Of a stretch of DNA of 64,000 nt, positions 47,183 through 56,059 are shown piece by piece. Below the pieces are notes generated by a model that was not told the origin of the DNA, did not search any database, and was given only the letters and a program-made list of their open reading frames with translations. Source of the stretch: Roseomonas genomospecies 6 (GTDB lineage Bacteria > Pseudomonadota > Alphaproteobacteria > Azospirillales > Azospirillaceae); assembly GCF_008365375.1 (NCBI RefSeq), contig NZ_QOKW01000014.1, positions 1 through 64,000 of the forward strand, written 5' to 3'. Every line of letters begins with the position of its first letter. Position 1 is the stretch's first letter. Position numbers and translations under genes: made by a program.

Positions 47183-48334
47183 TCACAGAGACGGACCGCC
47201 CTGAAGGAGAGCCTCGATCCGCGCCTCGTCGTCGGCGGTGTCGAATCCGGCCCGCTCCATCCAGGCGTCGTCGTGGTAGGTGTTGCGGTAGCGCTCGCCG
47301 GAATCGCAGATCAGCGTCACCAGAGACCCGGCCCGCCCGGCGTCGCGCATCCGTCCGGCGATCCAGCACAGCCCGAAGAAGTTGGTCCCGGTGGACCCGC
47401 CGACCATCCGGCCCAGCCGCCGCGACAGCACCCGCATCGCCGCCAGAGACGCCACGTCGGGCACCTTGATCATCTGGTCGACGACCTCGGGGATGAAGGA
47501 CGGTTCGACACGGGGGCGCCCGATGCCCTCGATCCGCGACCCGCGCTCGCAGGTGATGGCGGTGTCGCGGTTGACGAAGCTGTCGTAGAAGACCGAATGC
47601 TCGGCGTCGGGAACGCACAGCCGGGTCGGCAGATGGCGGTAGCGGATGTGGCGTCCGATGGTGGCCGCGGTGCCGCCGGTGCCGGCGCTCATCACGATCC
47701 AGTCGGGCACCGGGTGGCGCTCGTTGCGCATCTGGCCGAAGATCGACTGGGCGATGTTGCCGGTCCGCCAGTCGGTGGCACGCTCGGCGTAGGTGAATTG
47801 GTCGAGATAGACGCCGCCCAGCCGCGCCGCCAGAGCCGCCGCCTCGGCGTAGATGGCCTTCGAGGACTCGACGAGATGGCACCGCCCGCCGTGCCGTTCG
47901 ATGGCGGCGATCTTCTCGTCCGAGGTGCCGCGCGGCATCACCGCGTGGAACGGCAGGCCGAGCAGCCGGGTGAAATAGGCCTCCGACACCGCGGTGGAGC
48001 CCGACGACGCTTCGATCACCGGCGTGCCCTCGCCGATCCGCCCGTTGCAGATGGCGAACAGCAGCAGCGACCGCGCGACGCGGTGCTTCAGGCTGCCCGT
48101 GGGGTGGGTCGATTCGTCCTTCAGGTGGATGTCGATCCCCGGCAGTTCCGGCACGTCGAGCTTCAACAGCGGCGTGTCGGGCGACCGCGCCGCCTCGGTC
48201 TCGAGCAGCTCGATCGCGCGCCGGGTCCAGTCGCGGCAGGCAACCCCGGGCAGCGGGGTGTGATCGAGGCGGAACGGTTGACGGATCGAACCGGCGCCGG
48301 GTTGCAGCGTCACGGTCTGCGCGGAAGCGGTCAT
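47183..48334 (-). CDS. PLP-dependent cysteine synthase/desulfhydrase family protein (Cds1-like)
   Basis: 383 residues, fold type II PLP enzyme. PLP Lys in PTGSLKHRVA (about residue 83), Asn/Gly phosphate-binding loops SSGSTAVS and SAGTGGTAATIG. The pattern KDESTHPTGSLKHR is that of Cds1-type L-cysteine desulfhydrases rather than CysK. The ridA gene ends 7 bases before it, and RidA would clear the 2-aminoacrylate such an enzyme releases. Start at 48334. Confidence 0.82.
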   Translation of the reverse strand: MTASAQTVTLQPGAGSIRQPFRLDHTPLPGVACRDWTRRAIELLETEAARSPDTPLLKLDVPELPGIDIHLKDESTHPTGSLKHRVARSLLLFAICNGRIGEGTPVIEASSGSTAVSEAYFTRLLGLPFHAVMPRGTSDEKIAAIERHGGRCHLVESSKAIYAEAAALAARLGGVYLDQFTYAERATDWRTGNIAQSIFGQMRNERHPVPDWIVMSAGTGGTAATIGRHIRYRHLPTRLCVPDAEHSVFYDSFVNRDTAITCERGSRIEGIGRPRVEPSFIPEVVDQMIKVPDVASLAAMRVLSRRLGRMVGGSTGTNFFGLCWIAGRMRDAGRAGSLVTLICDSGERYRNTYHDDAWMERAGFDTADDEARIEALLQGGPSL

Positions 48335-48341
48335 GTCACCC

Positions 48342-48722
48342 TCAAAGCGCGATGACGGCGTCAATCTCGACCGACGCGCCGAGCGGCAGCGCCGACACCT
48401 CGACGGTCGAGCGGGCCGGGAACGGCGCCTGGAAGAAGCCGCCATAGACCTCGTTCACCGCCTTGAACTGGGCGAGATCGGTCACGTAGACGGTCATCTT
48501 GACCGCCTTCGACAGGCTGGTTCCGGCGGCTTCGGCGATCGCCGCGATGTTGGTCAGGCTGCGGGCGGCCTGGGTGGGCGCGTCCGAACCGGCGAAGGCC
48601 CCGGTGGCCGGGTCGATGGGCAACTGGCCGGAGACGAACAGCAGCCCTCCGGCGATGCGGGCCTGGGCGTAGGGGCCGATGGCGGCCGGAGCCTTGTCCG
48701 TGGCGATGGTGTCGGTCGTCAT
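48342..48722 (-). CDS. ridA: RidA-family 2-iminopropanoate deaminase
   Basis: 126 residues, full-length RidA. Marks: APAAIGPYAQARIAGGLLFVSGQLP with the conserved region, an ARSLTNIAAIAEAAG helix and the C-terminal Arg in PARSTVEVSALPLGA. It deaminates reactive enamines/imines from PLP enzymes. First gene of a unit with the Cds1-like enzyme and divergent from an Lrp regulator. Confidence 0.92.
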   Translation of the reverse strand: MTTDTIATDKAPAAIGPYAQARIAGGLLFVSGQLPIDPATGAFAGSDAPTQAARSLTNIAAIAEAAGTSLSKAVKMTVYVTDLAQFKAVNEVYGGFFQAPFPARSTVEVSALPLGASVEIDAVIAL

Positions 48723-48747
48723 CCTGATCTTTCCTGTGCTGGCCCTG

Positions 48748-48789
48748 TGGTGGCCCCGTGGTGGCCCCGTGGTGGCCCCGTGGTGGCGG
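48748..48789. repeat. 11-base tandem repeat in the ridA/Lrp divergent region
   Basis: TGGTGGCCCCG three times (48748, 48759, 48770) and a degenerate fourth unit TGGTGGCGGAA. It begins 25 bases upstream of the ridA start, so copy-number slippage could change spacing of regulatory sites. Confidence 0.75.
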
Positions 48790-48903
48790 AATGGTGGCGG
48801 CGTGCGGATGCGTGCAAAATCCTCAGAACGAAAAAGCTTTTCTCCGGGCCGGCCAAATGAGCAAAATCATCCGTCCCAACCGTGAAGGCTGTGAGCAATC
48901 CCG

Positions 48904-49383
48904 ATGCCCATCGACGCCACCGACCGGAAGATCCTGGCCGCTCTTCAAGCCGACGCGACCCTGTCGCTCGCCGACCTTGGAAAGCAGGTCGGCCTGTCCG
49001 CGACGCCCTGCTGGCGCCGCGTCCAACGGCTTGAACAGGAAGGCTATGTCCGCCGCCGCGTGGCCTTGCTGGATCGGGCCAAGCTGAACGTCGACGTGAC
49101 CGTCTTCGTGGCCGTCCGAACCAGCAAACACTCGGCGGAATGGCTGGAGGAGTTCCGCCGCGTGGTGGCCGACATACCGGAAGTTGTCGATCTCTACCGT
49201 TTGAGCGGCGAAATCGATTATCTGCTTCGGGTGGTCATTCCGGACATCAAGGCTTACGACGCTTTCTACCGGAAGCTTATCGAGCGCATCGAGCTTCAGG
49301 ATGTCTCGTCAATGTTCGCCATGGAGGAAATGAAGTCGACAACGGAAGTCCCCCTTACTTACGTAAAGACCCAGGCAAGCTAG
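48904..49383 (+). CDS. Lrp/AsnC-family regulator
   Basis: 159 residues. Helix-turn-helix at about 20-45 (LADLGKQVGLSATPCWRRVQRLEQEGYV), then the RAM ligand domain with VVDLYRLSGEIDYLLRV. Divergent from ridA and the Cds1-like gene, an arrangement seen for cysteine-sensing Lrp proteins such as DecR. Cysteine as effector is inference. Confidence 0.9.
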   Translation: MPIDATDRKILAALQADATLSLADLGKQVGLSATPCWRRVQRLEQEGYVRRRVALLDRAKLNVDVTVFVAVRTSKHSAEWLEEFRRVVADIPEVVDLYRLSGEIDYLLRVVIPDIKAYDAFYRKLIERIELQDVSSMFAMEEMKSTTEVPLTYVKTQAS

Positions 49384-49647
49384 GGTTTTACTTGTTTATT
49401 TTATTCTTAGACTCACGCTTCGGCGATTTATGCGAAGCACCTGCATTGATTCTCAATATCGCATGGTTCGTACGAGAATTTTTTACTTTTTTGGCTGCGG
49501 CCACGCCATAACGTAGAAAATTTTTTCATATACGGGTGATTTCCACGGAAACTTTTCCCGTGATTGATGGCGACGCGGATGTGGCGGGTGTTTGTAAGCC
49601 CCGACACGGCCTCCCCCTGCGCACGGCAATCGCGCTTGGCATCGAAT

Positions 49648-49789
49648 CCCTCTCCCGCCCCGGGAGAGGGTGCCCGCGCAGCGGGCGGGTGAGGGTAGAA
49701 CCGAGGATAAAGGCGCTGATCCTTGGCGGTACCCTCACCCTTCCCACGCTTCGCGCGGGCCCCTTCCCTCTCCCGGGGCGGGAGAGGGG
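49648..49789. repeat. family A palindromic intergenic repeat
   Basis: Outer arms CCCTCTCCCGCCCCGGGAG and CTCCCGGGGCGGGAGAGGG, inner arms GGGTGAGGGTAG / GGTACCCTCACCC, centre CGAGGATAAAGGCGCTGATCC. Same design as the copies at 10119, 12430 and 20274. Confidence 0.88.
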
Positions 49790-49881
49790 CTCTCCAATGC
49801 GATTGTCTCGTCTCCCTCCGGGTCAGCGCTCGGCACTCCTTGCCTATTGCCTGCGCGAAACGGGCGGTCTATATGCGTCAT

Positions 49882-49898
49882 GTCTCACTCAATGAGAC
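49882..49898. promoter_or_regulatory. IclR operator candidate 1
   Basis: GTCTCA-CTCAA-TGAGAC, a perfect six-base inverted repeat, 26 bases before the first IclR gene. It matches the site at 50874-50890 at 14 of 17 positions. Confidence 0.6.
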
Positions 49899-49924
49899 GC
49901 TGAAACCGCCGGGGCAGGCGAACC

Positions 49925-50722
49925 TTGAAAACGCGCAGCACGCAGACTCCCGACGCCTCCGACGACGCGGCCAAGCCGAAGGCCGCCACCGACCGGACCT
50001 TCGCGATCCTGGAGCTGGTCGCGTCGGCCTCCGGTCCGCTGGCGGTCAAGACCATCGGAACGACGCTCGGCCTGCCGAAACCGACCGCCCACCGCCTCGT
50101 CAACGGCCTGATCGAGAAGGGGCTTCTGGCGCGGGACCTGGAAACGCGCGACGTCGTCATCGGCGTCGAAGCGGCGCGTCTGGCGGTCGGCATCCTGCGG
50201 GCCTCGCTGTCCCGCGCGCCGGTCCGCGCCGTGCTGCGCAAGGTCAGCGCCGAGCTGGGCGAGACGTGCAATGTCGGTGTGCTCGACGGCGGCGACGTCG
50301 TCTATCTCGACCGCGTGGAGGTGGAGCACTGGCCGCTGCGGCTCCAGTTCGGCGTGGGATCGCGCGTGCCGATGCACTGCACGGCCATGGGCAAGCTGTT
50401 CCTCGCCACCTTGCCGGAGGGCGTGCGGAACCGCCTGCTGAAATCCGGCCCCTTCTCCCCGCACACCGGCCACACCATCACCGACCCGGACGCGCTGGCC
50501 GCGGAGCTGGAGCGCATCGCGGCGCGTGGCTACTCGCTGGACGACGAGGAGTATGTGGTCGGCGTGTTCTGCGTCGCCGTGCCGATCCTGTCCTCCGCGG
50601 GCCGGACGGTGGCCGCCATCGCCGTGCAGGCGCCGAAGGTCCGGCTGTCGCACGACCGCGTGGAGCAGGTTCTTCCCATTCTCCGCCGCGGCGCCGAGGC
50701 CCTGTCCGCGCAGTTCGGATAA
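49925..50722 (+). CDS. IclR-family regulator (first of a tandem pair)
   Basis: 265 residues. Winged helix (about 20-80) with GTTLGLPKPTAHRLVNGLIEKGL; IclR effector domain (about 95-260) with ELGETCNVGVLDGGDVVYLDRVE and HCTAMGKLFLA. The apparent start is TTG at 49925, since an upstream ATG (49892) runs into a stop. Clearly paralogous to the next gene. Likely controls the downstream sulfonate-type operon. Confidence 0.87.
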   Translation: MKTRSTQTPDASDDAAKPKAATDRTFAILELVASASGPLAVKTIGTTLGLPKPTAHRLVNGLIEKGLLARDLETRDVVIGVEAARLAVGILRASLSRAPVRAVLRKVSAELGETCNVGVLDGGDVVYLDRVEVEHWPLRLQFGVGSRVPMHCTAMGKLFLATLPEGVRNRLLKSGPFSPHTGHTITDPDALAAELERIAARGYSLDDEEYVVGVFCVAVPILSSAGRTVAAIAVQAPKVRLSHDRVEQVLPILRRGAEALSAQFG

Positions 50723-50873
50723 CCCTCTCCCCCTCCCCTTTCTTCCGGAACCGCAGGCTTCTCCACATGAGCCATGGGATGCCATGGCCCATACGTGCGT
50801 ATGCATGAATGATTGGGTACACGAACTTTTTGGCTTGCGCGATCCATGGTCATGTGAGTTAATGATACAAATC

Positions 50874-50890
50874 GTATCGCTGAATGAGAC
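50874..50890. promoter_or_regulatory. IclR operator candidate 2
   Basis: GTATCGCTGAATGAGAC, 41 bases before the second IclR gene, in an AT-rich stretch. Same right half (AATGAGAC) as the site at 49882-49898. Confidence 0.55.
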
Positions 50891-50931
50891 CAAGAGGCCG
50901 AGCGATACGCTTCCAGTCACGGGGAGGAACG

Positions 50932-51813
50932 ATGACGCGGAAGATCGCCTTGGGCTCCGGTCCGTTGCCGAAGTCCCCCGACGACACCACCGACGGCACC
51001 ACCACCGAAGGGGGCGCCATCGACCGCCGCCCGCTCGCCGACCGCATCCTGGCTTTGTTGGACGTGGTGGCCGGGGCGGGGCAGCCGATGGCCGTGAAGG
51101 ACATCGCCGAGCGGCTGGGCCTGCCGAAGCCGACCGCGCACCGGCTGATCGCGATGCTGGAGGAGCGCGGCTTTCTCGCCCGCCCCATCGACGGCCGGCT
51201 GGTGACCGTCGGCCCGAAGCTGCGCACCCTGGCGCTCAACGCGCTGCGCAGTTCGCTTGTCCTGGCCCCGTCGCACGCCCTGTTGCGGGCGGTCAGCCTG
51301 GAGTTGGGGGAAACCTGCAACGTCGGCGTCCTGGAAGGCGGCGAGGTCGTCTATCTCGACCGCGTCGAGGTGGAAAACTGGCCGCTGCGGCTGGAATTCG
51401 GCGTCGGGTCGCGGGTGCCGCTGCACTGCACGGCGATGGGCAAGCTGTTCCTCGCCTTCATGCCGGAGCTGCCGCGGCGGCGCCTGCTGGATGGCCTGCC
51501 GCTTCCCCGGATGTCCCCGGCGACTCTGTGCGACCCGGCGCAGTTCCGCGCGGAACTGGAGCGCATCGCCGCCTGCGGCCATTCCTTCGACGACGAGGAA
51601 TACATGCCGGGCGTCTTCTGCGCGGCGGTGCCGATCCGTGACGGCGAAGGCCGCATGGTCGCCGCCCTGGCCGTGCAGGCCCCGAAGGTCCGGCTGTCGC
51701 GGGAATCGGTGGCCGACCGCCTGCCGGTCCTGCACCGCGCCGCACGGGACATGGCCCGCATGCTGGGGATCGACGCCGCGCCGGCCCAGCCGGCACCGGC
51801 CCTCTCACTTTGA
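50932..51813 (+). CDS. IclR-family regulator (second of a tandem pair)
   Basis: 293 residues, start at 50932 with GGGGAGGA upstream. N-terminal low-complexity tail, winged helix (about 45-105) with AERLGLPKPTAHRLIAMLEERGF, effector domain with ELGETCNVGVLEGGEVVYLDRVE and HCTAMGKLFLAF. Paralogue of the gene upstream. Twelve bases before the pta-like gene, so it heads the catabolic operon. Confidence 0.9.
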   Translation: MTRKIALGSGPLPKSPDDTTDGTTTEGGAIDRRPLADRILALLDVVAGAGQPMAVKDIAERLGLPKPTAHRLIAMLEERGFLARPIDGRLVTVGPKLRTLALNALRSSLVLAPSHALLRAVSLELGETCNVGVLEGGEVVYLDRVEVENWPLRLEFGVGSRVPLHCTAMGKLFLAFMPELPRRRLLDGLPLPRMSPATLCDPAQFRAELERIAACGHSFDDEEYMPGVFCAAVPIRDGEGRMVAALAVQAPKVRLSRESVADRLPVLHRAARDMARMLGIDAAPAQPAPALSL

Positions 51814-51825
51814 AAGACGGATCTC

Positions 51826-52833
51826 ATGGCAAGGACGCTTGAAACGACCGCCTCCGCCTCTGCTTCCGCCTGCCCCGCCCGGCTGATGGCCCGCAGCGCC
51901 GCCCTCGCACCGGTCGCCACGGCGGTGGTTGCCGCGGGATCGCCGGTGGCGCTGGAAAGCGCGCGGCGCGCCACCGAACTCGGCCTCATCGAACCGGTCC
52001 TGGTGGGCGACCCCGCGGCCATCGCCGACAGCGCCCGCCGGATCGGCTGGACGCTCCACGGCGCCTGCGTGGTTGCCGCCCGTGACGACGCCGCGGCGGC
52101 GCGGATCGCGGTGGCCCTTGCCCGTTCCGGCGACGTGGGGGCGCTGATGAAGGGGCACATCCACACCGACACGCTGATGCTCGCGGCGCTCGATCCGAAG
52201 AACGGGCTGCGCACCGGGCGCCGCTTCACCCACGCCTTTCACATGACGCTTCCCGGTTCGGGCCGCGAGCTGGTCATCACCGACGCGGCAATCAACGTGG
52301 TGCCGTCGCTGGACACCCGGCTGGACATCATCCGCAACGCCGTGGAGCTGTGGCGGCTGGTCGGCGGGAGCGATCCGCGCGTGGCGCTTCTGTCCTGCAC
52401 CGAGGAGGTGACGGAGCGCGTTCCCTCCAGCATGGACGCCGACCGGCTGACCCGCCTGTGCCAGCGCGAGGTGCCGGGGGCGACGGTGTTCGGGCCGCTG
52501 GCGCTCGACCTCGCCGTCTCCGCCGAAGCCGCGCGGATCAAGAGCCTGTCCCACCCCTGCGCCGGGGCCGCCGACATCCTGGTGGTTCCGAACATCGAAA
52601 CCGGCAACGCGCTGTTCAAGGCGCTGGTGCATTTCCTGGACGCGGTCGCCGCCGGCATCGTGCTGGGTGCTGCGGTGCCGATCGTCCTCACCTCGCGCGC
52701 CGACCCGCCGGCGGCGCGGATCGCCGCCGCCGCCATCGCGCAGATCGTCGCGGGCCGCAGCCGCCCCGCCGCCCCCGGCGCGCCCTACCCCACCGCAGCC
52801 AAGGGAGGCGCCGCACCCAGCCTGCATGCCTGA
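51826..52833 (+). CDS. pta: phosphate acetyltransferase-like protein
   Basis: 335 residues, PTA_PTB family (single catalytic domain, no DRTGG part). Marks: LARSGDVGALMKGHIHTDTLM, THAFHMTLPG, ITDAAINVVPSL and the C-terminal VVPNIETGNALFKALVHF. It would convert acetyl phosphate and CoA to acetyl-CoA. In sulfonate pathways a Pta handles the acetyl phosphate made by sulfoacetaldehyde acetyltransferase (Xsc); that reading fits the SauS- and SoeABC-type genes downstream. Confidence 0.88.
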   Translation: MARTLETTASASASACPARLMARSAALAPVATAVVAAGSPVALESARRATELGLIEPVLVGDPAAIADSARRIGWTLHGACVVAARDDAAAARIAVALARSGDVGALMKGHIHTDTLMLAALDPKNGLRTGRRFTHAFHMTLPGSGRELVITDAAINVVPSLDTRLDIIRNAVELWRLVGGSDPRVALLSCTEEVTERVPSSMDADRLTRLCQREVPGATVFGPLALDLAVSAEAARIKSLSHPCAGAADILVVPNIETGNALFKALVHFLDAVAAGIVLGAAVPIVLTSRADPPAARIAAAAIAQIVAGRSRPAAPGAPYPTAAKGGAAPSLHA

Positions 52834-52867
52834 CGGTCAAAAAAACAAACCCTGGGAGGGAATGCAA

Positions 52868-53857
52868 ATGCTCCGCAACGCCTTGACGCTCACCGCGGCG
52901 GTGGCCGCGCTGCTGACACCCGTCCTGCACGCCGACACCGCACGCGCCGACCAATACCCGTCGCGCCCCATCGAAGTCATCGCCACCTTCGGGGCCGGCG
53001 GCGGCGCCGACCTGATGGCGCGCCAGTTCGCACGCCTCGCCGAACCGCATCTGGGCGTCGCCATGCCCGTCGTGAACGTGTCCGGGGCGTCGGGCAACGC
53101 GGGGTTGACCCGTGTCCTGACCAACCCGGCGGACGGCTACACGGTCGGCACGCTGATCGCGCTGTCCGTCTCCTCCTGGGCGTCGGGCCTGGGAACCGCG
53201 AGGCCGGACAACTTCGTCTACGTCGCGATGATGCAGAACTCGCCGTCGATGCTCTACGTCTCGAAGAACAGCCCCTTCAAGAGCTACGAGGAGTTCGCCG
53301 CCCACGCCAAGGCCAATCCCGGCAAGCTGCGCGTCGCCACCTCCGGCTACGGCACGCAGGACGACATCACGCTGAAATATTTGGGGACCCAGGGCGTGCC
53401 GGTGACCAACGTCCCCTTCGCCCGGCCGTCGGAGCGCTACGCCTCGCCCATCGGCGGCCACACCGACGCCATCTACGAGGAGCCGGGCGACGTCGCCCAG
53501 TTCCTGAAGTCCGGCGACCTGCGGCCCATCGTCGTGTTCGACAAGCAGCGCCACCCCTCCTTCCCGGACGTCCCCGCCTCGGCGGAACTGGGGCTGGACA
53601 TCGGCGACCTGCCGAACTTCCGCACGCTGGCCGTGCCCGCCAACACGCCGCCGGACCGCGTGCAGAAGCTGCACGAGGCCGCCGCGAAAGTGCTGGCGAG
53701 CCCGGAATGGAAAACCTTCTGCGCCGACACCTACACCTGCGTCGACGGTGTTCTGCCGCCGGAGCAGACGAAGAAGGAGGTCGAAGCCTTCTATGAGACG
53801 GTAAAGGGCTATCTGGACCGCTTCGCGACCAAGACGGTCGGCCAGACACCCGGCTGA
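52868..53857 (+). CDS. tripartite tricarboxylate transporter binding protein (TctC family)
   Basis: 329 residues. The ATG at 52868 is chosen because GGGAGG lies eight bases upstream; the ATG at 52862 is too close to it. Signal peptide to about residue 33 (cleaved near TARADQ), then YPSRPIEVIATFGAGGGADLMARQ, the Bug/TctC signature. Periplasmic solute receptor for the TctBA permease. The ligand is predicted to be a small anion; sulfoacetate is favoured by context. Confidence 0.92.
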   Translation: MLRNALTLTAAVAALLTPVLHADTARADQYPSRPIEVIATFGAGGGADLMARQFARLAEPHLGVAMPVVNVSGASGNAGLTRVLTNPADGYTVGTLIALSVSSWASGLGTARPDNFVYVAMMQNSPSMLYVSKNSPFKSYEEFAAHAKANPGKLRVATSGYGTQDDITLKYLGTQGVPVTNVPFARPSERYASPIGGHTDAIYEEPGDVAQFLKSGDLRPIVVFDKQRHPSFPDVPASAELGLDIGDLPNFRTLAVPANTPPDRVQKLHEAAAKVLASPEWKTFCADTYTCVDGVLPPEQTKKEVEAFYETVKGYLDRFATKTVGQTPG

Positions 53858-53909
53858 GGCCGGTTCCGACTCCGCCCCATCCGTTTCATCGCTCATCAGG
53901 GAGGGAACC

Positions 53910-54446
53910 GTGACTCCCCTGTCCCACGGTCTTCGCCGGCTGGCGACGCCCGCGGCCCTGCTTTTCGGGTCGCTACTTCTCTCGCAACACGTCGTGCGCG
54001 ACAGCACCATGATCGCCAGCCTGCCGGACCCGGTCGGACCCGCGGGCTGGCCCCGGCTGATGCTGGGCGCGGTCGGGCTGTGCGCCGTGATCTGGATCGG
54101 CAAGGAAATCCTGGCGCTGTGGCGCGCGGCCCACCGGCCGAAGCCCGTGGACGAGGAGTACGAAGGCTACGCCCATGGCCGGGCCCTGATCGGGCTGGGG
54201 CTGGTCGTGCTGTACGGCGCCGCCCTGCCGCAGGTCGGCTTTCCCGTCGCCACCGCGGCCTTCGTCGCCCTGTGGTGCCTGATCGGGGGCATCCGGCGCC
54301 CGCTGACTCTGGCGCTGGTCACCGGCATCGGATGCGTGACGCTCCTCTACGTCTTCGTTCTGCTGGCGCAGATGCCGCTGAGTCGCGGCCAAGGCGTCTT
54401 CGACGGCTTCACCGTCGCTCTTTACCGCCTGCTCGGCATCTACTGA
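53910..54446 (+). CDS. tripartite tricarboxylate transporter small membrane subunit (TctB family)
   Basis: 178 residues with four membrane helices. Starts with GTG at 53910 after GGGAGGG. The segment DPVGPAGWPRLMLGAVG is typical of the family. A cytoplasmic loop with DEEYEGYAHGRAL separates helices 2 and 3. Between tctC and tctA. Confidence 0.9.
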   Translation: MTPLSHGLRRLATPAALLFGSLLLSQHVVRDSTMIASLPDPVGPAGWPRLMLGAVGLCAVIWIGKEILALWRAAHRPKPVDEEYEGYAHGRALIGLGLVVLYGAALPQVGFPVATAAFVALWCLIGGIRRPLTLALVTGIGCVTLLYVFVLLAQMPLSRGQGVFDGFTVALYRLLGIY

Positions 54447-54470
54447 GCCGGCCACCGGAAGGATCGTCCC

Positions 54471-56009
54471 ATGGATATCCTCGCCAATCTGGCCGGTGGC
54501 TTCGCCGGCGCCCTCGACCCGTACAATTTCGTCCTCCTCGTGTCGGGCCTGATGATCGGGGTCGTGGCCGGCGCGCTGCCGGGCATCTCCTTCGTCAACG
54601 CCATGGCCATCGCCCTGCCCTTCACCTACCTGCTGCCGCCGGTCACGGCGATGTCCTTCCTCGGCGGCATCTATGTGGGCGGCGTGTTCGGCGGGTCGAT
54701 CTCCTCGATCCTCATCAACATTCCCGGCACGCCGGCCTCGCTGCCGAGTTGTTGGGACGGCTACCCGATGACGCGCAAGGGCCTGTCCTCGCGGGCCTTG
54801 AGCATCGCCATCACCGCCTCGGCCTTTGGCGGGCTGGCCAGCGCGCTTCTTCTGACCTTCGGCGCGCCGCCCTTCGCCAGCTTCGCGCTGAAGTTCGACC
54901 AGCCGGAATTCTTCGCCGCCACCATCCTGGGCCTCGTCAGCGTCATCGCCATCGCCAAGCACGCCCCGCTGATGAGCGCCGTCTCGATGTTCCTCGGCCT
55001 GCTGATCGGGACGGTCGGCGTCGATCCGATGTACGGCATGCCCCGCCTGACGCTGGGCGTCCCCGACCTGGAGAGCGGCATCAACTTCACGGTCGTGATG
55101 ATCGGCCTGTTCGCCATCGGCGAGGTCGTGGACCTGATCTGCAAGCGGGCCGGCGGCGGTCGCTCCATCACCACGAAGCCCGGCAAGCAGATCGGCTTGG
55201 CGGACCTGTGGCGGGTCAAGTCCTCCATCCTGCGCGGCACCGGCCTGGGCTGCACCATCGGCGTCATCCCCGGCGCCGGGGCCACGGTGGGGTCGGTCAT
55301 CGCCTACAGCGTGGAGAAGCAGGCGTCCGGCAAGGGCGACCGCTTCGGCACCGGCGTGGAGGAGGGCTTGGCCGCTCCGGAGGCCGCCAAGAACGCCACC
55401 ACCGGCACCGCCCTGATCCCGCTGCTGACGCTGGGCATTCCCGGCAGCGCCGCCACGGCGATCATGCTGGCCGCCATGCTGATCCACGGGCTGAACCCCG
55501 GCCCGCTCCTGTTCACCTCGAACGCCTCGCTGGTCTACACGATCTTCGCCAGCATGCTGATCGCCAACCTGCTGATGATCGTCGCGGCGATGGGCGTGGC
55601 GCGGGTCTTCTCCACGCTGATGCGCGTGCCGCCGGCCATTCTCGGCGCCTTCATCATCGTGCTCAGCGTCGTCGGCGCCTACGGCGTGCGCAACAACCTC
55701 TTCGACGTCTACGTCTGCCTCGCCTTCGGCATCGCCGGCTACATCATGAAGCGCACCGGCTTCCCGCCGGCCCCGCTGGTGGTGGGCGTGATCCTGGGGC
55801 CGCTGTGCGAGCGCTACTTCCTCACCTCGCTCGCCAACTACGACGGCAACATGGCGGTCTTCTTCACCCGCCCGATCAGCGGCACGATCCTGGCCCTGGC
55901 CGCCGCCTTCCTCGTCTGGTCGATGTGGCCGTCGGGCAGGCCGCTGCTCCGCCGCCGCCCCAAGAGCCAGCCTCACGAGGAACCGCCGCAACGGGTGCTC
56001 AAAGCCTGA
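54471..56009 (+). CDS. tripartite tricarboxylate transporter large membrane subunit (TctA family)
   Basis: 512 residues with about twelve membrane helices. Family marks: GVVAGALPGISFVNAMAIALP, GGIYVGGVFGGSISSILINIPGT and the second copy GVIPGAGATVGSVIAY with GIPGSAATAIMLAAM. Carries the solute across the inner membrane. Basic C-terminal tail. Followed 50 bases later by the SauS-type gene. Confidence 0.94.
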   Translation: MDILANLAGGFAGALDPYNFVLLVSGLMIGVVAGALPGISFVNAMAIALPFTYLLPPVTAMSFLGGIYVGGVFGGSISSILINIPGTPASLPSCWDGYPMTRKGLSSRALSIAITASAFGGLASALLLTFGAPPFASFALKFDQPEFFAATILGLVSVIAIAKHAPLMSAVSMFLGLLIGTVGVDPMYGMPRLTLGVPDLESGINFTVVMIGLFAIGEVVDLICKRAGGGRSITTKPGKQIGLADLWRVKSSILRGTGLGCTIGVIPGAGATVGSVIAYSVEKQASGKGDRFGTGVEEGLAAPEAAKNATTGTALIPLLTLGIPGSAATAIMLAAMLIHGLNPGPLLFTSNASLVYTIFASMLIANLLMIVAAMGVARVFSTLMRVPPAILGAFIIVLSVVGAYGVRNNLFDVYVCLAFGIAGYIMKRTGFPPAPLVVGVILGPLCERYFLTSLANYDGNMAVFFTRPISGTILALAAAFLVWSMWPSGRPLLRRRPKSQPHEEPPQRVLKA

Positions 56010-56059
56010 CCGTCCGCCCCAACGAATGAACGAACCTTCAGGGAGAGAGACAAGCAACC

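Larger units (their letters stand above)
49384..49924. other. intergenic region with AT-rich segment and family A repeat
   Basis: 541 bases between Lrp and the first IclR gene. Bases 49384-49560 are strikingly AT-rich (TTTTACTTGTTTATTTTATT and poly-T runs) for this genome; 49648-49789 is a family A repeat; 49882-49898 is an operator candidate. I see no coding sequence with a ribosome binding site. Confidence 0.6.
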
